Assembly (NCBI RefSeq): GCF_048544455.1
Contig: NC_133538.1
Location: forward strand, 44,965,969 to 45,029,968
Direction of reading: 5' to 3'
Length of the DNA stretch: 64,000 nucleotides
DNA from: Silene latifolia
Lineage: Eukaryota > Streptophyta > Magnoliopsida > Caryophyllales > Caryophyllaceae
Each line of letters starts with the position of its first letter. Within the stretch, counting starts at the first letter, position 1. The notes beneath the pieces were generated by a model that searched no databases, was not told the origin of the DNA, and was given only the letters and a program-made list of their open reading frames with translations. A program made the position numbers and the translations under genes. Positions 1-10,624 of the stretch are shown in pieces.

Positions 1-916
1 CGCACAGGCGCAGGTTGGAGTCGAGTATGAAGTTCATCCTTTTCCCAAAGTCAACAACGCATGCAAACCAATGTGATCTCTCCACACAATAAGGAAAGAA
101 AGCCTGAAATATTACAAACTAGTCAAGTAGGATTTATCGACTTCAAATGAAAAAAGAATGCATTCGAAAAAAGGAGAAGGGAAAAAAAGTAAGAGAATAT
201 TTATTTACCAGTTGGGTTGTGTTTAGATTGAGGGGCAAGTAGTCAAGTAGGACGTATTGACTTCGAAACCCCTTTTTCTTTACCGACAACTCCCTGAAAT
301 TTGAGAACATTTGTCAAAATTCTTTGTCATTTCAAAAACCAAAAACAAGCATTTGACACAATAAGGAATATGAATACCTTTATGATTGTCGGAAAATACA
401 CAACACTCGGGTTTTCGATTGTAGTACGAATACCAACAGCATCAATAACCATATCCATTACCCAATTTCCTGGCAGCAAGGTCTGCAGCGCGTCTTGGGT
501 AACTTGCAACCAATCGGTTTCTACAACGACCTCACTAATGATGCACATGTTGCAATTAGATTAGAAAACACGGAACATCAGAGAGTGGACAAAAACTGAA
601 GTTTTTAGAAAGCTGTATGGTCAGTTAGAACTTACTCCTTGTTCTTCTTATTATTCCGAATATAATTGATCAAGTGTGCATCTGTATATGGTAAATCATC
701 ATGTGGCGCTTGATTACGAAAAAGGGGAAAATAAAAGCTTCTTTATTAACATGGAAAAACGGAAAAACGGAAAACAAAGCTACTTAAAATTTCGCATTAC
801 CGAAGGTTTAACGCCATTCTTGTAGTCCTTTCTTTGCAGTAGTCACTTGAAGTTTATAAGAGTTGTATCGCCAAGTTAGTATTTCAATGCAAACCCTCAC
901 AACATAACGTGTAACA
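1..916. other. Mostly non-coding left edge with a possible second Ulp1 fragment
   Basis: I see no convincing gene here apart from the minus-strand fragment at 327-548, listed separately. A 14-base string, AGTCAAGTAGGACG or a close variant, recurs near 122 and 241, each followed by GA-rich sequence and 'cgacttc', so a short direct duplication is present. The stretch is probably the inner or 3' part of the same decayed Ulp1-carrying element that occupies 917-3664. Confidence 0.4.
327..548 (-). pseudogene. Possible second Ulp1-like protease fragment
   Basis: The 73-residue minus-strand reading frame contains LLPGNWVMDMVIDAVG, which resembles the start of the Ulp1/SENP (C48) catalytic fold, usually a 'L.PG.WL.D.VI.A' pattern. 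The gene at 917-1863 already has its own equivalent (HTDVISVWCDYLNE), so this would be a second, truncated copy reading toward the window edge. The match is short and no catalytic residue is visible. It could also be a chance frame; I keep it because the hydrophobic/acidic spacing is right and it lies in the same orientation as the neighbouring gene. Confidence 0.28.
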
Positions 917-1863
917 TCAACTCTCTGAACAATAACAACAAAAGAAATCAACATCAGTGACTTCATATTTAATGCACATACAAGGAAAGGTTGAATTAAA
1001 TAATACAGACTTACTCCCTTTACGACCCACCTTTGAACCTAAGCGTCCCTTAGCCCCGTTGTACATCTCCATATGACGCATGAGGTAGATTCCAGTATCA
1101 TGCTCGACATCAACGGCAACGTGCGGAATATACAACTTAGGAATCAAAAGCCATGAAGACACCAAGTTTGGAATCTTACTTGAAAGCGTACCCAACAAGT
1201 TCTTCTGATAAAGGTAAAACAATGACAAGTAAATAATCTCTCACAAAAATTAGACGAAAATCAGGCACTTTATGGCAAAAAGATCTGAAGATATACCACA
1301 GGTCTAACATGGCGGGAATAGTCAGTTGACGGAGACATCAAGTGCATCACTTCTAACAGCTTCTTACTAACATGGTAACAGAAGACAAATGGCAAGGGTG
1401 TAACTATAGGAATGAAAACCTGTACGACATTGAAAACAAAGACAATAATGAAAAGAAAGACACTTAGTTGAGAACAACCATGGAAATGTGAAAATATTGA
1501 AGGACTTACCAACTCCACGTCTGCAAATTTGACATCCAATGAGTCAATCTGTTCATTAAATTAGGTGACACGTTTTAGAGAATAAAAACTTGTAATAATT
1601 GGGCACTTATTTGATGCATGTTCAGTGTTGTTTAATGCACCTAGGTTGGTATTTCGTGCATCTACAAGATTATTTCATGCATTCGAAAGACTAATGCATC
1701 CCAAGGTTGAGAACAGCCATGGAACACTTACGTCAGTTGTCTCTGTGATAAATAGACGGCAAGGGCATTTACGATTTCTGAATTTGTTGGCCTCATTCAA
1801 ATAATCACACCACACAGAAATGACATCTGTATGAACTCGACGATCAAGAAGCAAACTCTTCAT
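917..1863 (-). pseudogene. Ulp1-family (C48) cysteine protease domain, decayed
   Basis: Three minus-strand segments follow in order: 1863-1675 (VHTDVISVWCDYLNEANKFR), 1539-1270 (KKLLEVMHLMSPSTDYSRHV) and 1228-917 (GIYLMRHMEMYNGAKGR). Together they match the catalytic domain of the Ulp1-like proteins carried by plant transposons. The family is a deSUMOylating-type protease with a His-Asp-Cys triad. Here the usual 'HW' before the FCYHV stretch is missing, the 'MDS' Asp position reads MHL, and the 'DCG' Cys position reads DTG. All three triad residues therefore appear lost. The pieces are separated by stops or introns I cannot resolve. It continues the gene parts at 1918-3664. The family call is fairly secure; activity is very unlikely. 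Confidence 0.55.
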
Positions 1864-1917
1864 ATGACTTCGTGTGAGAGTCTTACCCGCACAGCTAAAT
1901 AAAACCTCCCTAGACAG

Positions 1918-2220
1918 TTATGATAACATGAAACTTAGTGTTATACAAAGAAAATGTAATACATATATGCCGAATAAAATTAAAATATAGGAGAGTGATA
2001 CATACTCTTCATCTAAGTCCTCTGAAAATGCATAGTCTCCTACCAGTTTTTCCGATCGACTCAAGTCACGAACCATGTCCACGTTTCTGATAAAGTAAGG
2101 TGACCGGTAAACATTCGCTACTTCAACACACCTCTTAGGGAGCACCCTTCTACCAGCCACTTGCCTCTCAATGGCATAATCGAGGGACAGTTGGACAAGA
2201 AGGCTCAATTGGCGATTCAT
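1918..2220 (-). pseudogene. Ulp1-family transposon protein, pre-protease segment
   Basis: A 100-residue minus-strand frame contains VYRSPYFIRNVDMVRDLSRS followed by EKLVGDYAFSEDLDEE. In plant Ulp1-type transposon proteins a block of this kind ('..RSP..R..D....LS..E....Y.F..D') sits just before the protease domain, which is where this one lies. It overlaps the previous segment by about 50 bases in another frame, so the join needs a frameshift or an intron. The last residues run into hydrophobic sequence that is probably intronic. Confidence 0.45.
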
Positions 2221-2818
2221 CCAACGATACTTGAGAGGAGATAACTACGGGCGATGGTTGGGATGGTTGGGATGAGATCGAGAATTGGCGATATTGGCGA
2301 TAAAGGACGAACTCTTTGGAACAGACGTCGTAGTTGTTGTGCTTGAATGAGGAACACTTGAAGCGACTGCAACTGGACTCAAGGAACTCTTGAGAGTTAT
2401 ATAGCGCATCATCACCACTAAAAGGCTGAAAGACGGTCCTTCCGAAAGCCTTATCCCTCTTTTCCTTTTCCTTTTTTTCGTTCCACATATTTTCATGATG
2501 TGAATCAAACACCTTGCCAACATGAGTGTATGCATTATTAAGGATCCCTTCTAATTCAGCCATGACAGTGGGATTGTCTAGAAACGCATCATCTGCACAA
2601 CTCATGTCAACCTCCTCCTTCAACTCCTCCTCCTCCACTTTACCCTCATCCTTCTTCAACTCCTTCTCCACTGCCACCTCCTCCTTTCTCTCCTTCAATA
2701 CATTCTTATCTTTCTCATTGTCCTTTTCCACTTCATCCTCCTCCATGTTCTCCATGGTAGCACCCTCCCTTTCACAATCAAAGCACCTTCCTTTCACAAT
2801 CGGCACCTTCCCTTTCAC
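2168..2818 (-). pseudogene. Acidic/lysine-rich linker of the Ulp1-family transposon protein
   Basis: A 216-residue minus-strand frame. Its first 80 residues are almost entirely E, K, D and V in repeated 'KEELKEEV'-like runs, a charged low-complexity linker that may form a helix or coiled coil. It then passes into a Ser/Pro/Gln-rich tail (SQPSQPSPVVISSQ). Linkers of this composition lie between the N-terminal domain and the protease in this family. Position and strand fit the segments on either side. Low complexity means homology cannot be judged from sequence alone. Confidence 0.4.
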
Positions 2819-3058
2819 CTTCTTCGTACTCTGTGTGAAAGGGAAAATCCTTCAAATAAACAATCTGCCAACTTTGACATTTGCGTGACAGTAGGGAATG
2901 CGGGAGCCTTACACTTAGCATTTCTAATTGCTTTGGTAAAGTCACCATAAATGTCTGCAAGTCGAATGGGCATGCTTGCCAAAACCTTGATGGATTCTTT
3001 CCTCTCATCAACCGGTTCGGCTTCAAGTTCGAGTTCGAGTTCGGGTTGAGGTTCGGGT

Positions 3059-3664
3059 TCAATTTGAGGTTCGGAGTTCGAGTTCGGTAAACGTACGGTA
3101 CGGGTTCACGTTCATGTTGAGGTGCAACATAAGCAAATATGGGTTCAACAGAGCCCTTGCCAAAGCCATCCCCTTTCGCTTCTCCAACTTAACCCTTTCT
3201 CTAATTTTCTCATCCGTGCAATTCGCTAATAAGGGAAATGATCGACACACCGTTCTCGTCATGAAAACACATCTATCCAAGTAGATAATCTGGAAAATCA
3301 GAATCGGTCCCTTAAAATAAGTTTTAGGGGAATTAGCTATAGCCGCCTTCCACGACATGACGTTGTTGATCATATGGGTCCGTGCAAATTTGCACCAATT
3401 CATGTTAGGGACATCGGCGAGATTTGAAAGGGAGCTTAATATCCGAGGGCTAGGATGATCACCTACTACCCCCATCAAGAGAACATTGACGATATAGATG
3501 AGGAAATTCCTCTTGAAATCGTCTCCACCATCCCGTTGCTCCATCATCTTATCTAAGAGAACCTTTTTCGTAATATCTGAGGTGGTAAACTGAGCCTTAT
3601 ACCTCTTGACAGCCTCTGTGTACTCCTTTTCCTTACAGAACATTCCAGTTTGCAACAATGTCAA
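3059..3664 (-). pseudogene. N-terminal domain of Ulp1-type transposon protein
   Basis: A 201-residue minus-strand frame with FLIYIVNVLLMGVVGDHPSP, NMNWCKFARTHMINNVMSWK and YFKGPILIFQIIYLDRCVF. This matches the helical domain placed upstream of Ulp1 proteases in plant Mutator-like and related elements: a 'NWC...LI..V..WK.....YF.GPI..L...Y.DR' pattern. The final 25 residues come from a degenerate GA/GTT-rich repeat near 3020-3120 and are probably not native. With 917-2818 it forms one decayed minus-strand gene. No host function is implied. Confidence 0.5.
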
Positions 3665-4149
3665 TCGGTCCCATAGGAAGTCCGGTTAAACGTGGACATC
3701 CTCATCCGAGATAACAAGATCGCGGTTCATCAATGAACAATTGAACGGATTAAATGTCTCGACAATCCATCGGCGGATGGCCATTGATTTCTTCTGACTT
3801 AAGTTGTAACAACCCTCCGAACCCCATACTGTTTATGGCTTCAATTTCTTTGTTCGGATGGCCCCAACTTGATGAAATTAGTGATCAAGGAAGGACTCAT
3901 CCGAGTGAGGAGAGGCTTATACTTGTCAGAACGCTTTCTTCTTTTTATACTTTGCGTTGGCTCTTTGCTTGTTGATCTTTGCTTTCCTCTTGTTCTTGTT
4001 AGGAGGCAACTCGGTGCAACTTAAGTATCGTGAACTTTGGCTTTAACACGCGGACTCCGTTGCTGCGGTGAAATTTGTTTTGCCTCTCTTCTTTGTAGGG
4101 TTTGGTTTGGGAGAATTATCGTCAAAGTAGTCGGCATTAGTAAGGTAGC
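3665..4149. other. No gene recognised; edge of the TGCAT-rich repeat region
   Basis: Short reading frames here show no recognisable motif. Near 4090-4130 the phrase 'ggtttggttgggag.attatc.g' recurs almost unchanged near 7030-7060, so this stretch and 7000-7070 are diverged copies of one sequence flanking the two tandem arrays. Confidence 0.4.
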
Positions 4150-4960
4150 TTATTTCGTGTATATACTAAATTCTTTTATGCACATAGGTAGTTATTTGAT
4201 GCATATACAAGGTTGGTTAGTGAATTCATAAGACCATTGTACGCCAAACCAAACAGTGATTAGTTTCAGGAAGACAGTTTATTTCATGCATGTACAGAAG
4301 TTGTTTAATGCACTTCAACAGTTATTTAATGCATATACACTGTTGGTCCATGAATTCATAAGACCATTGTACGCCAAACCAAACAAAGATTAGCTTGAAA
4401 GACGATTTATTTCATGCATGTACGAAGTTGTTTAATGCACTTAAACAGATTATTTGATGCATAAACACTTTGTTGGTCCATGAATTCATAAGACCATTGT
4501 ACGCCAAACCAAACAGTGATTAGTTTCGGAAGACAGTTTATTTCATGCATGTACGAAGTTGTTTAATGCACTTCAACGATTATTTGATGCATATACATTG
4601 TTGGTCCATGAATTCATAAGACCATTGTACGCCAAACCAAACAGTGATTAGCTTGAGAAAAGACGATTTATTTCATGCATGTACAGAAGTTGTTTAATGC
4701 ACTTAAACAGTTATTTGATGCATAAACACTGTTGGTCCATGAATTCATAAGACCATTGTACACCAAACCAAACAGTGATTAGCTTCAAGAAGACAGTTTA
4801 TTTCATGCATGCACGAATGTTGTTTATGCACTTAAACAGTTATTTGATGCATATACAAGGTTAGTCCATTAATTCATAAGACTAGTGCACACCAAACAAA
4901 ACACAGTTTAGCTTCGGGAAGACAAACTTATTTCATGCATATACAAGCTTATTTCAGGAA
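4150..4960. repeat. ~130-bp tandem repeat with TTTGATGCAT-type motifs, about 6 copies
   Basis: The marker TGAATTCATAAGACC starts at 4221, 4351, 4481, 4609 and 4740, with a diverged copy at 4870, giving a 128-131 bp period. Each unit also holds three spaced motifs of the type TTATTTCATGCATGTACA, TTGTTTAATGCACTT and TTATTTGATGCATA. The same short motifs occur outside the array near 1600-1690, 6785-6850, 7085-7160 and 8640-8715. The array is therefore an amplification of a motif already scattered through the Ulp1-carrying region. No coding potential. Confidence 0.85.
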
Positions 4961-4972
4961 AACAATATTTTA

Positions 4973-6760
4973 GAAAGGGGACCGGGTGTCCTAAAACGAG
5001 ACGGGAAAGGGTTTAGGGTTGGATTAGGCGGACCGCTACCGCGGGTCCGCCTAATCCAACCCTAAACCCTTTCCCTTCCTATTGTCATTCGAACACAAAA
5101 ACCTAAAGGCACCCTAGAAGGGGACGAGTGAACCCTTTTTTGGGGACGGGATCTTAGAAAGGGGACCGGGTGTCCTAAAGCGGGACGGGAAAGGGTTTAG
5201 GGTTGGATTAGGCGGACCGCTACCGCGGGTCCGCCTAATCCAACCCTAAACCCTTTTCCTTGCTATTGTCATTCGAACACGAAAACCTAAAGACACCCTA
5301 GAAGGGGACGAGTGAACCCTTTTTTTGGGGACGGGATCTTAGAAAGGGGACCGGGTGTCCTAAAGCGGGACGGGGAAAGGGTTTAGGGTTGGATTAGGCG
5401 GACCGCTACCGCGGGTCCGCCTAATCCAACCCTAAACCCTTTCCTTGCTATTGTCATTCGAACACGAAAACCTAAAGACACCCTAGAAGGGGACGAGTGA
5501 ACCCTTTTTTGGGGACGGGATCTTAGAAAGGGGGACCGGGTGTCCTAAAGCGGGACGGGAAAGGGTTTAGGGTTGGATTAGGCGGACCGCTACCGCGGGT
5601 CCGCCTAATCCAATCCTAAACCCTTTCCCTTGCTATTGTCATTCGAACAAGAAAACCTAAAGACACCCTAGAAGGGGACGAGTGAACCCTTTTTTTGGGG
5701 ACGGGATCTTAGAAAGGGGACCGGGTGTCCTAAAACGGGACGGGAAAGGGTTTAGGGTTGGATTAGGCGAACCGCTACCGCGGGTCCGCCTAATCCAACC
5801 CTAAACCCTTTCCTTGCTATTGTCATTCGAACACGAAAACCTAAAGACACCCTAGAAGGGGACTAGTGAACCCTTTTTTTGGGGACGGGATCTTAGAAAG
5901 GGGACCGGGTGTCCTAAAACGGGACGGGAAAGGGTTTAGGGTTGGATTAGGCGGAACCGCTACCGCGGGTCCGCCTAATCCAACCCTAAACCCTTTCCTT
6001 GCTATTGTCATTCGAACACGAAAACCTAAAGACACCCTAGAAGGGGACGAGTGAACCCTTTTTTTGGGGACGGGATCTTAGAAAGGGGACCGGGTGTCCT
6101 AAAACGGGACGGGAAAGGGTTTAGGGTTGGATTAGGCGGACCGCTACCGCGGTCCGCCTAATCCAACCCTAAACCCTTTCCCTTGCTATTGTCATTCGAA
6201 CAAGAAAACCTAAAGACACCCTAGAAGGGGACGAGTGAACCCTTTTTTTGGGGACGGGATCTTAGAAAGGGGACCGGGTGTCCTAAAACGGGACGGGAAA
6301 GGGTTTAGGGTTGGATTAGGCGGACCGCTACCCCGGGTCCGCCTAATCCAACCCTAAACCCTTTCCCTTGCTATTGTCATTCGAACACGAAAACCTAAAG
6401 ACACCCTAGAAGGGGACTAGTGAACCCTTTTTTTGGGGACGGGATCTTAGAAAGGGGACCGGGTGTCCTAAAACGGGACGGGAAAGGGTTTAGGGTTGGA
6501 TTAGGCGAACCGCTACCGCGGGTCCGCCTAATCCAACCCTAAACCCTTTCCTTGCTATTGTCATTCGAACACGAAAACCTAAAGACACCCTAGAAGGGGA
6601 CGAGTGAACCCTTTTTTTTGGGACGGGATCTTAGAAAGGGGACCGGGTGTCCTAAAACGGGACGGGAAAGGGTTTAGGGTTGAATTAGGTGGACCGCTAC
6701 CGCGGGTCCGCCTAATCCAATCCTAAACCCTTTCCCTTGCTATTGTCATTCGAACAAGAA
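4973..6760. repeat. ~185-bp tandem repeat, ~9.7 copies, each with a long hairpin
   Basis: The start GAAAGGGGACCGGGTGTCCT recurs at 4973, 5157, 5342, 5526 (one extra G), 5712, 5896, 6081, 6265, 6450 and 6634: spacing 184-186 bp. In unit 1, bases 5003-5034 and 5044-5075 are perfect inverted repeats of 32 bp around a 9-base loop. The stem contains TTTAGGG, a telomere-like hexamer plus one. Other units keep the stem with one or two changes. Copies are nearly identical, with diagnostic variants shared by non-adjacent units (GACTAGTG near 5860 and 6415; AATCCTAAACC near 5613 and 6720), which suggests recent unequal exchange. Apparent reading frames across it are repeat artefacts. Confidence 0.93.
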
Positions 6761-7387
6761 GAAAACCGCAAGGCATGGTTGTTTAATGCATATGGATTGT
6801 TTTTTGATGCATCTACAACGCTACTTGATGCATTCATATGGGTATTGCACCTTAAACCATCACCATTAATATTCGAACAAACGACATATCTGAAATCTTT
6901 AAAAGAGACAAGAAAAGGTAAACCCTCACCATTGTTGTTACCGAAAGCATATCGGTGGTACTTGCTCGATAACTCTTGGTTGGATACGTGGACTCGTCGA
7001 CGTGGAGGAGGAATTTGTGCGCTTTGCGGTTGGAGTACTTGGGTTGGGAGGATTATCTGACAAAGTAAGTAGGTTAAGAAGGCAGCTTATTTGAGGCATA
7101 TACGGGGGTATTTTAATGCACTTTGAGATTATTTTTGATGCATCTACAAGGCTGTTCCATAGATCCAAAAACTTCATGTAATTATGAAACAATGAAAAGC
7201 TCGATGATTAACAAAATAAGGAAAAGAAACTTCATTAATAAAACATATATCATCCATACATGACAAAGCTTTACAACATTGAAAATGGGAAAACACGACT
7301 ACATAATTATACAAAGGTGGCTTAATACATGGAATTATACAAGAGTACCACAAAAGACGAAACTAGGGCAACTTTAAGACTGAACCG
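6761..7387. repeat. Dispersed TTTGATGCAT motifs and diverged flank copy
   Basis: After the hairpin array the TGCAT-rich motifs return (about 6783-6850 and 7085-7160), as in the 130-bp repeat, and the 'ggtttgg.ttgggag.attatc' phrase is repeated at about 7030-7060. This looks like the other flank of the region expanded by the two arrays. No gene seen. Confidence 0.5.
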
Positions 7388-8017
7388 TTAAAGGCCGAAA
7401 TAGAGGAAAAAAAACCGAAAAAGGCAAATCGCCCGAGTTGCTAAGTCTGTTGAAATGGCAACTGCTGTGTCACGTGCAGGAGATGGCGTGGCTAAAGCAT
7501 GAAGCAACTCATTCACATGTGCACGTTCAGCATCATCAAGAGCATTTAGATGTTCTCTTTGGAAAATATTTTTCTCTTGTTGATGATGCAGGAGCAATTT
7601 AGCTGCCAAATCTTCAGTCATAAAGCATTTGCATCGTTTATAAATTAGTTTAGGACCCCTACGAACAATTCTTACACCATTGATATCATTGGTCCGTAGA
7701 GAAATGCCATATGCATGTTCAATGCGAGGTGCAGTTGGGTGTATGAGGAAAAGCTGAGACCAATTCCTACAGACCAACGCCATATTTGCCTTATCTTCGT
7801 TAAAATCTAGTTGGTTAAATATGTTAGTCACTAGATCTTGATTATTGAAAACATCATCAAGTAGGGCTTGATAACAGTTGTCGGTAAACTGAACTTTGGC
7901 TAAGGGAGCAAATGACAAACCCATAGCCTCTTTTTTTTCACTTACGTAATTCTTGACAAAAAGTGCTTTATCTTCTTCATGAATATTGACTACCCACCCC
8001 TTGCACCAATTGGCCAT
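7388..8017 (-). CDS. Hypothetical protein exon, probably part of the Ulp1-carrying element
   Basis: A 209-residue minus-strand frame starting MANWCKGWVVNIHEEDKALF. It has a segment LVTNIFNQLDFNEDKANMAL followed by VCRNWSQLF, which weakly recalls an F-box (a leucine-rich helix ending in VCxxW). Next comes a basic stretch, RIVRRGPKLIYKRCKCF, and a charged C-terminal helix, LNALDDAERAHVNELLHAL. I do not recognise the family. It points the same way as the Ulp1 segments at 917-3664, so it may be an upstream exon of the same decayed gene separated by the expanded arrays. The last ~15 residues after RAICLF look like read-through past a splice site. F-box identity is only a possibility. Confidence 0.4.
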   Translation of the reverse strand: MANWCKGWVVNIHEEDKALFVKNYVSEKKEAMGLSFAPLAKVQFTDNCYQALLDDVFNNQDLVTNIFNQLDFNEDKANMALVCRNWSQLFLIHPTAPRIEHAYGISLRTNDINGVRIVRRGPKLIYKRCKCFMTEDLAAKLLLHHQQEKNIFQREHLNALDDAERAHVNELLHALATPSPARDTAVAISTDLATRAICLFRFFFLYFGL

Positions 8018-8316
8018 ACTTGGCTATGTATAAGTAGTTGACCAGTAAGAGAATGACCTACAAACATCACAAATTGAACTCTCGAATGAAAAAACTAGAA
8101 ATAGGAACGAGTAAGGAAAAGAGTACAAGCAGTCCGTCATTTGAAAAGCACATAAAGCATGCCGAAAAACACTAAGATAAATTCAGGAAATATCACATTA
8201 AGCCAGCAATACAGGTAATGCATCCAAGTTTAGAGAGAGCATTAAAATGTAGTCTATCATTATTTTGGGGAAGGAAGGGATGAAACATAAAAATAGACAA
8301 AACTATGCAGGTTTTC

Positions 8317-8532
8317 TTACAACATACTTTGGTCAACAGCATCATTTATAGTTGAGTTTGTTGGGTTTGGTGGGAAATAATCTTTCACTGATCGACCTCC
8401 TTTTATTTGTGTAATTTTGGCTGGTGTGTTTTTCTTCCTTGCAACAGTTTTTCGCCTCATATCTGTGAATGTATTGACTGATGTTAACACAAGTGAAATT
8501 AGAAATTTCGGCAAATGCACAACCGAGAGCAT
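8317..8532 (-). CDS. Possible 5' exon with basic N-terminus
   Basis: The minus-strand frame contains an internal ATG near 8458 giving MRRKTVARKKNTPAKITQIK, then GGRSVKDYFPPNPTNST. The basic head could be a nuclear localisation signal, and SVKDYF resembles the aromatic end of a PCNA-binding box but lacks the leading Gln. It lies ~300 bases upstream, on the same strand, of the frame at 7388-8017 and may be its first exon. The upstream residues MLSVVHLPKF look intronic or untranslated. Short and unconfirmed. Confidence 0.25.
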   Translation of the reverse strand: MLSVVHLPKFLISLVLTSVNTFTDMRRKTVARKKNTPAKITQIKGGRSVKDYFPPNPTNSTINDAVDQSML

Positions 8533-9575
8533 TTAGATTTTGGTAAATATGCAGATTTTCCGAGTCAAGGGCACTCTACTAATTAAGCATTGGCACCTTA
8601 TCGACAATGAACCTCTTTGCTAATTTTAAAGTGACGACGTGTTTGATGCGGACAGGGCCTTATTTGATGCACATTGAACCCTATTTTATGCACGTTGTAC
8701 CTTATTTCATGCACGGACAGAGGACAAGTATCCTAAAACCTCAACTTACTTGGCTTAAAAATACTGAAAACAACAAGCAACTCGACTATTTTTTCAGATC
8801 CAAACAATATAGATCATTTAAAACCAAAAGACTCTCACAAAATACGAAATTCAATTATCTAAAAGTACTTGAACATGCAATCGAATAAAAACTCATAAAT
8901 CCATAAATTCAATTATTTAAAATTACTTGAACATGCAATCGAAACAAAAATGCGAAATCACTAAACTATAAGCAACGTATAACTCGATTTTCTATGCAAA
9001 TGTGTTCAACACATTAAAACTCAATTTAAATCCCGAATCTAAGAATTCATTATAGAATAACAATTAAAATACCTTAATTAGGGAAATTACTACAAATTAG
9101 GGTTAATAGTTTAATAAGAATTGATGAATCTCGGAGGAATTGATGAATGTCGAAGGGAAAAATACATGCATGATAAAATTACAGGACAATCGCCATTATC
9201 GGAAGCATAGTACCTGAATTAGTAGGAATGAGATTGATAAATCTCGCGAAAATGCTCCTGACGAATGGATTGAACCGTAATATGAGAAGCGGTGATCGGA
9301 AACGATGAAGGTAGGGTAGAGATGAGCGGCGACGATGATCGGAGAAGACGAACGGAAATGGCGACGGTTGGAAACGCGGATGATGAGGGTGGTAGAGAGA
9401 GAAGAAGATGAGTGAGAAAGGGAAAATTGGGAAATGATTGAAGTTGAAGGGTTTGGGAGTTGAGCGCGTAAATTGTAATATTATTAGGATTATTAATTAG
9501 TAATGTTAATATTAGTAGTATTATTAGTGGTTCTCATGGTTCTCATCATCCTAGTGGTTCTCATATGATCCCGAA
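8533..9575. other. No gene; GC-rich patch of a possible minus-strand leader
   Basis: Contains TGCAT motifs at about 8640-8715, then AT-rich sequence to 9230. A GA/CG-rich patch at about 9280-9440 follows, with repeated 'gacgatgatcgg', 'cggaaa' and 'gatgagg' phrases, which on the minus strand resembles the untranslated leader of a transposon gene. At 9525-9570 GTGGTTCTCAT occurs three times, probably the edge of another small element. Confidence 0.35.
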
Positions 9576-10624
9576 TCTATATATATATATATATATATAT
9601 AGAGAAGGGTTCTTATAAGGTCCTCCTATCATATAAGGCCCTAAGTCCTTATAAGGGCCTTTGGATGGAAGGGATGGAGGGATGAGATTACATCTCAATG
9701 GAGGGCTACAAATCTCCCTCCCTAATCTCCTTCCCTAATTGTGTATAACTCTGGCTAATTGTGTACAACTCTACCACCATTCTAATCTCCCAACTCACTT
9801 CCTCATTCACTCATCCTCTCTCATTTCTCACATTCACTCTTTCTCTCTCATTTTCTTCCCACCCTCTCTAAACAAAAAAAAAACCAGTTGATAAAAAAAA
9901 CCCAAACTAAAACAACAAAAAAAAAAACCAAAATAACCCCTCCTCCAAACACCACACCCGACCCACCACCGCCCCACCACACACCACACCCGACCCACAA
10001 CCCGCCACACACCACCAGACCCGCCAACACCACCAACCAATCCCGACTCCACCACACTCCACCACACCGCACCACACCGCACCAAACTAAAACAACAACA
10101 AAAAAAACCAAAAACAGCCCCTCCTCCACCACACTACACCACACCACCACGGCACCACCCCACCACACCGCGACGGACGACAAGCGGCCGCATCCCTATC
10201 CTCTCCTTTCTCTTTTTATTTTTCGATCCGAAAAATTTATATGGTTCTTGTTGTTGTTGGTTGTTGTTGGGTTGAGGTGATTTTATTTATGTGGTTCTTT
10301 GTTCTTATTTGATGTTGCTCTCCACCTTGCTTTTTCTTTTATTTTTTTAAAAAAATGGTGGTGATGATGATTTTCTCATTTAACAAAAAAATGGTGGTCA
10401 TTGTGTACAACAAAAAAATGGTGGTCGTTGTTGTTGGCATTTGAGATAAAGATGTACAATTTCCGTGGGACGCTTTTTTCATTTCTCATTCTTTTTTTGT
10501 TTGTTGTTATTTTGCACATTTACTTTTTTGTTTTGTTTTTGTTTTTTGTTTTTTGTTTTTTTTTATTTTTTTTTATTTTGTTATTGTTATTTGGTTTTGT
10601 TATTGTTATTTGATTTTTTTGACT

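Noticed and set aside
2526..2888. Ser/Phe-rich plus-strand frame
   Set aside because: Shadow of the Glu/Lys-rich minus-strand linker.
5841..6054. Overlapping 62-64 residue frames on both strands
   Set aside because: Products of the palindrome in the 185-bp repeat; same peptide appears on both strands.
4150..6760. CRISPR-like array
   Set aside because: Units are tandem without unique spacers, far too long, and the genome is eukaryotic.
9834..10280. Long Pro/Thr-rich and Gly/Val/Trp-rich open frames on both strands
   Set aside because: They arise from C/A-rich low-complexity sequence in the foldback element; no domain or codon signal.
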